Assembly: GCA_900550395.1 (NCBI GenBank)
Contig: URSD01000022.1
Span: 1-42,611 of the forward strand
Length of the DNA: 42,611 nt
Origin: an uncultured Porphyromonadaceae bacterium
GTDB lineage: Bacteria; Bacteroidota; Bacteroidia; Bacteroidales; Muribaculaceae
Direction of reading: 5' to 3'
Shown: piece after piece, positions 42,166-42,611 of the stretch
How the letters are laid out: every line of letters starts with the position of its first letter
Numbering within the stretch: the stretch's first letter is position 1
Notes under the pieces: model-generated
Told to the model about the DNA's origin: nothing
The model's database searches: none
Seen by the model: the letters and a program-made list of their open reading frames with translations, nothing else
Translations under genes and position numbers: made by a program

Positions 42166-42197
42166 TTTGTGATTATGAATTAATAATCATATATTTG
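42166..42197 (+). promoter_or_regulatory. Promoter reading into the insertion sequence
   Basis: TTTG (42166-42169), 20 nt, TATATTTG (42190-42197): a full consensus promoter in an AT-rich gap (42016-42241) that otherwise holds no gene. It points at the IS end at 42242, so the gene it once served has probably been separated from it by the insertion. Confidence 0.6.
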
Positions 42198-42376
42198 CAC
42201 AATCGACGGACGCTCGGTTTGGTTTATTTGGCGCGGTGCAAGAGGGTGTTGCAAAACCTCCATTGTCAAAGCTTCTGAGAATTGAATATTTCAGATAAAA
42301 TCGGAATTTTTAGGGATCACCCCGGGATTTTCGATTCTCAGGGGTTTAAAATCCGGATAACACTGGGAATTTGATG

Positions 42377-42402
42377 AAAATCGGTCCTTTCAGGCCGATT
42401 TT
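42377..42402 (-). terminator. Terminator hairpin at the transposase stop codon
   Basis: AAAATCGG (42377-42384) pairs with CCGATTTT (42395-42402), enclosing the transposase TGA. Read on the minus strand the 3' arm ends in TTTT. Confidence 0.55.
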
Positions 42403-42611
42403 TGTATGTTTTTATGCAGTTTCAGAATATTAAGAGCCATGAATACGAAGCCGAGGTCCATTGTAACCTTGGCTAAGCCGAAGTGACGGAAGCGGGTGTA
42501 TCCGTGATTGTGCTTGAGCTGTCCGAATACCGGTTCAGGTTCGAGCGATCTTCGTTTCAGCTTTTCCTGATTTGCCGGGAGGTCAAGTATGGCCTTTGCT
42601 TTCCGTTCTTC
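42390..42611 (-). CDS. IS1182-family transposase, C-terminal part (partial)
   Basis: Seventy-three codons plus stop are visible; the frame runs off the right edge without a start. The sequence RRSLEPEPVFGQLKHNHGY, then TRFRHFGLAKV and a final FVFMALNILKL, is the conserved DDE-domain C-terminus of IS1182/DDE_Tnp_1-type transposases (the VEPVFGxIKxN-like motif, with the last catalytic Glu in this region). Nothing in the visible part is broken, so the element may be intact. Assigned by motif only. Confidence 0.75.
   Translation of the reverse strand, partial: EERKAKAILDLPANQEKLKRRSLEPEPVFGQLKHNHGYTRFRHFGLAKVTMDLGFVFMALNILKLHKNIQKSA

Larger units (their letters stand above)
42242..42611 (-). mobile_element. 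IS1182-type insertion sequence, 3' part (runs off the window)
   Basis: The left boundary is taken at GAGGGTGTTGCAAAAC, a typical inverted-repeat-like end; the transposase 3' end lies 148 bp inside. The other end is outside the window, so the repeat and any target duplication cannot be confirmed. Confidence 0.65.

Overview
The window looks like a chromosomal segment of a gut Bacteroidales, most likely a Muribaculaceae-type lineage. This is inferred from the GC-rich genes, promoters with a TAnnTTTG -7 box, the absence of obvious Shine-Dalgarno sites, a DUF6089-uppS-bamA-skp-skp cluster, an 11-subunit complex I without nuoEFG, a BspA-like protein and type IX (Por) sorting tails. I had no database, so the taxonomic call is an inference.

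Layout. 1-1260 is an AT-rich, decayed accessory stretch. It holds a 360-bp element with perfect 20-bp terminal inverted repeats and a 9-bp target duplication, then the C-terminal remnant of an Abi_2/HEPN abortive-infection protein. 1260-1982 has a 5'-truncated BspA-like leucine-rich-repeat gene and a small unknown gene. 2403-9979 is a divergent pair: a membrane-spanning propeller/AraC regulator (no kinase, no receiver) and a 1562-residue secreted protein with two acetyl-xylan-esterase domains. Between them lies a 17-bp direct repeat with 20-bp spacing that looks like the regulator's operator. The BspA-like/83-aa unit and the esterase gene are each followed by a copy of the same 58-bp terminator. 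10110-15984 is an unknown gene and the envelope-assembly cluster DUF6089, uppS, bamA, skp, skp. 16162-19963 is acyl-CoA synthetase, TrmH-family methyltransferase and radA in tight succession. 20122-23867 (minus strand) carries an M16 peptidase and a DUF3298 lipoprotein.

24014-41778 is tRNA-Pro followed by one co-directional run of energy genes: nuoA-B-CD-H, then the complete F1Fo ATP synthase set atpD-C-B-E-F-H-A-G, then nuoI-J-K-L-M-N. The ATP synthase operon is thus nested inside the complex I operon, so proton (or ion) pump and consumer are encoded together. A 359-bp MITE-like element has inserted exactly in the atpH stop codon, between atpH and atpA, and carries a long internal hairpin. 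A strong terminator follows nuoN. The window ends in the 3' part of an IS1182-type insertion sequence, whose end resembles the MITE ends.

Most of the window is ordinary core metabolism and envelope biogenesis. The parts most worth a second look are the nested nuo/atp cluster with its stop-codon insertion, the kinase-less regulator with its tandem operator, the 360-bp element, and the repeated terminator.
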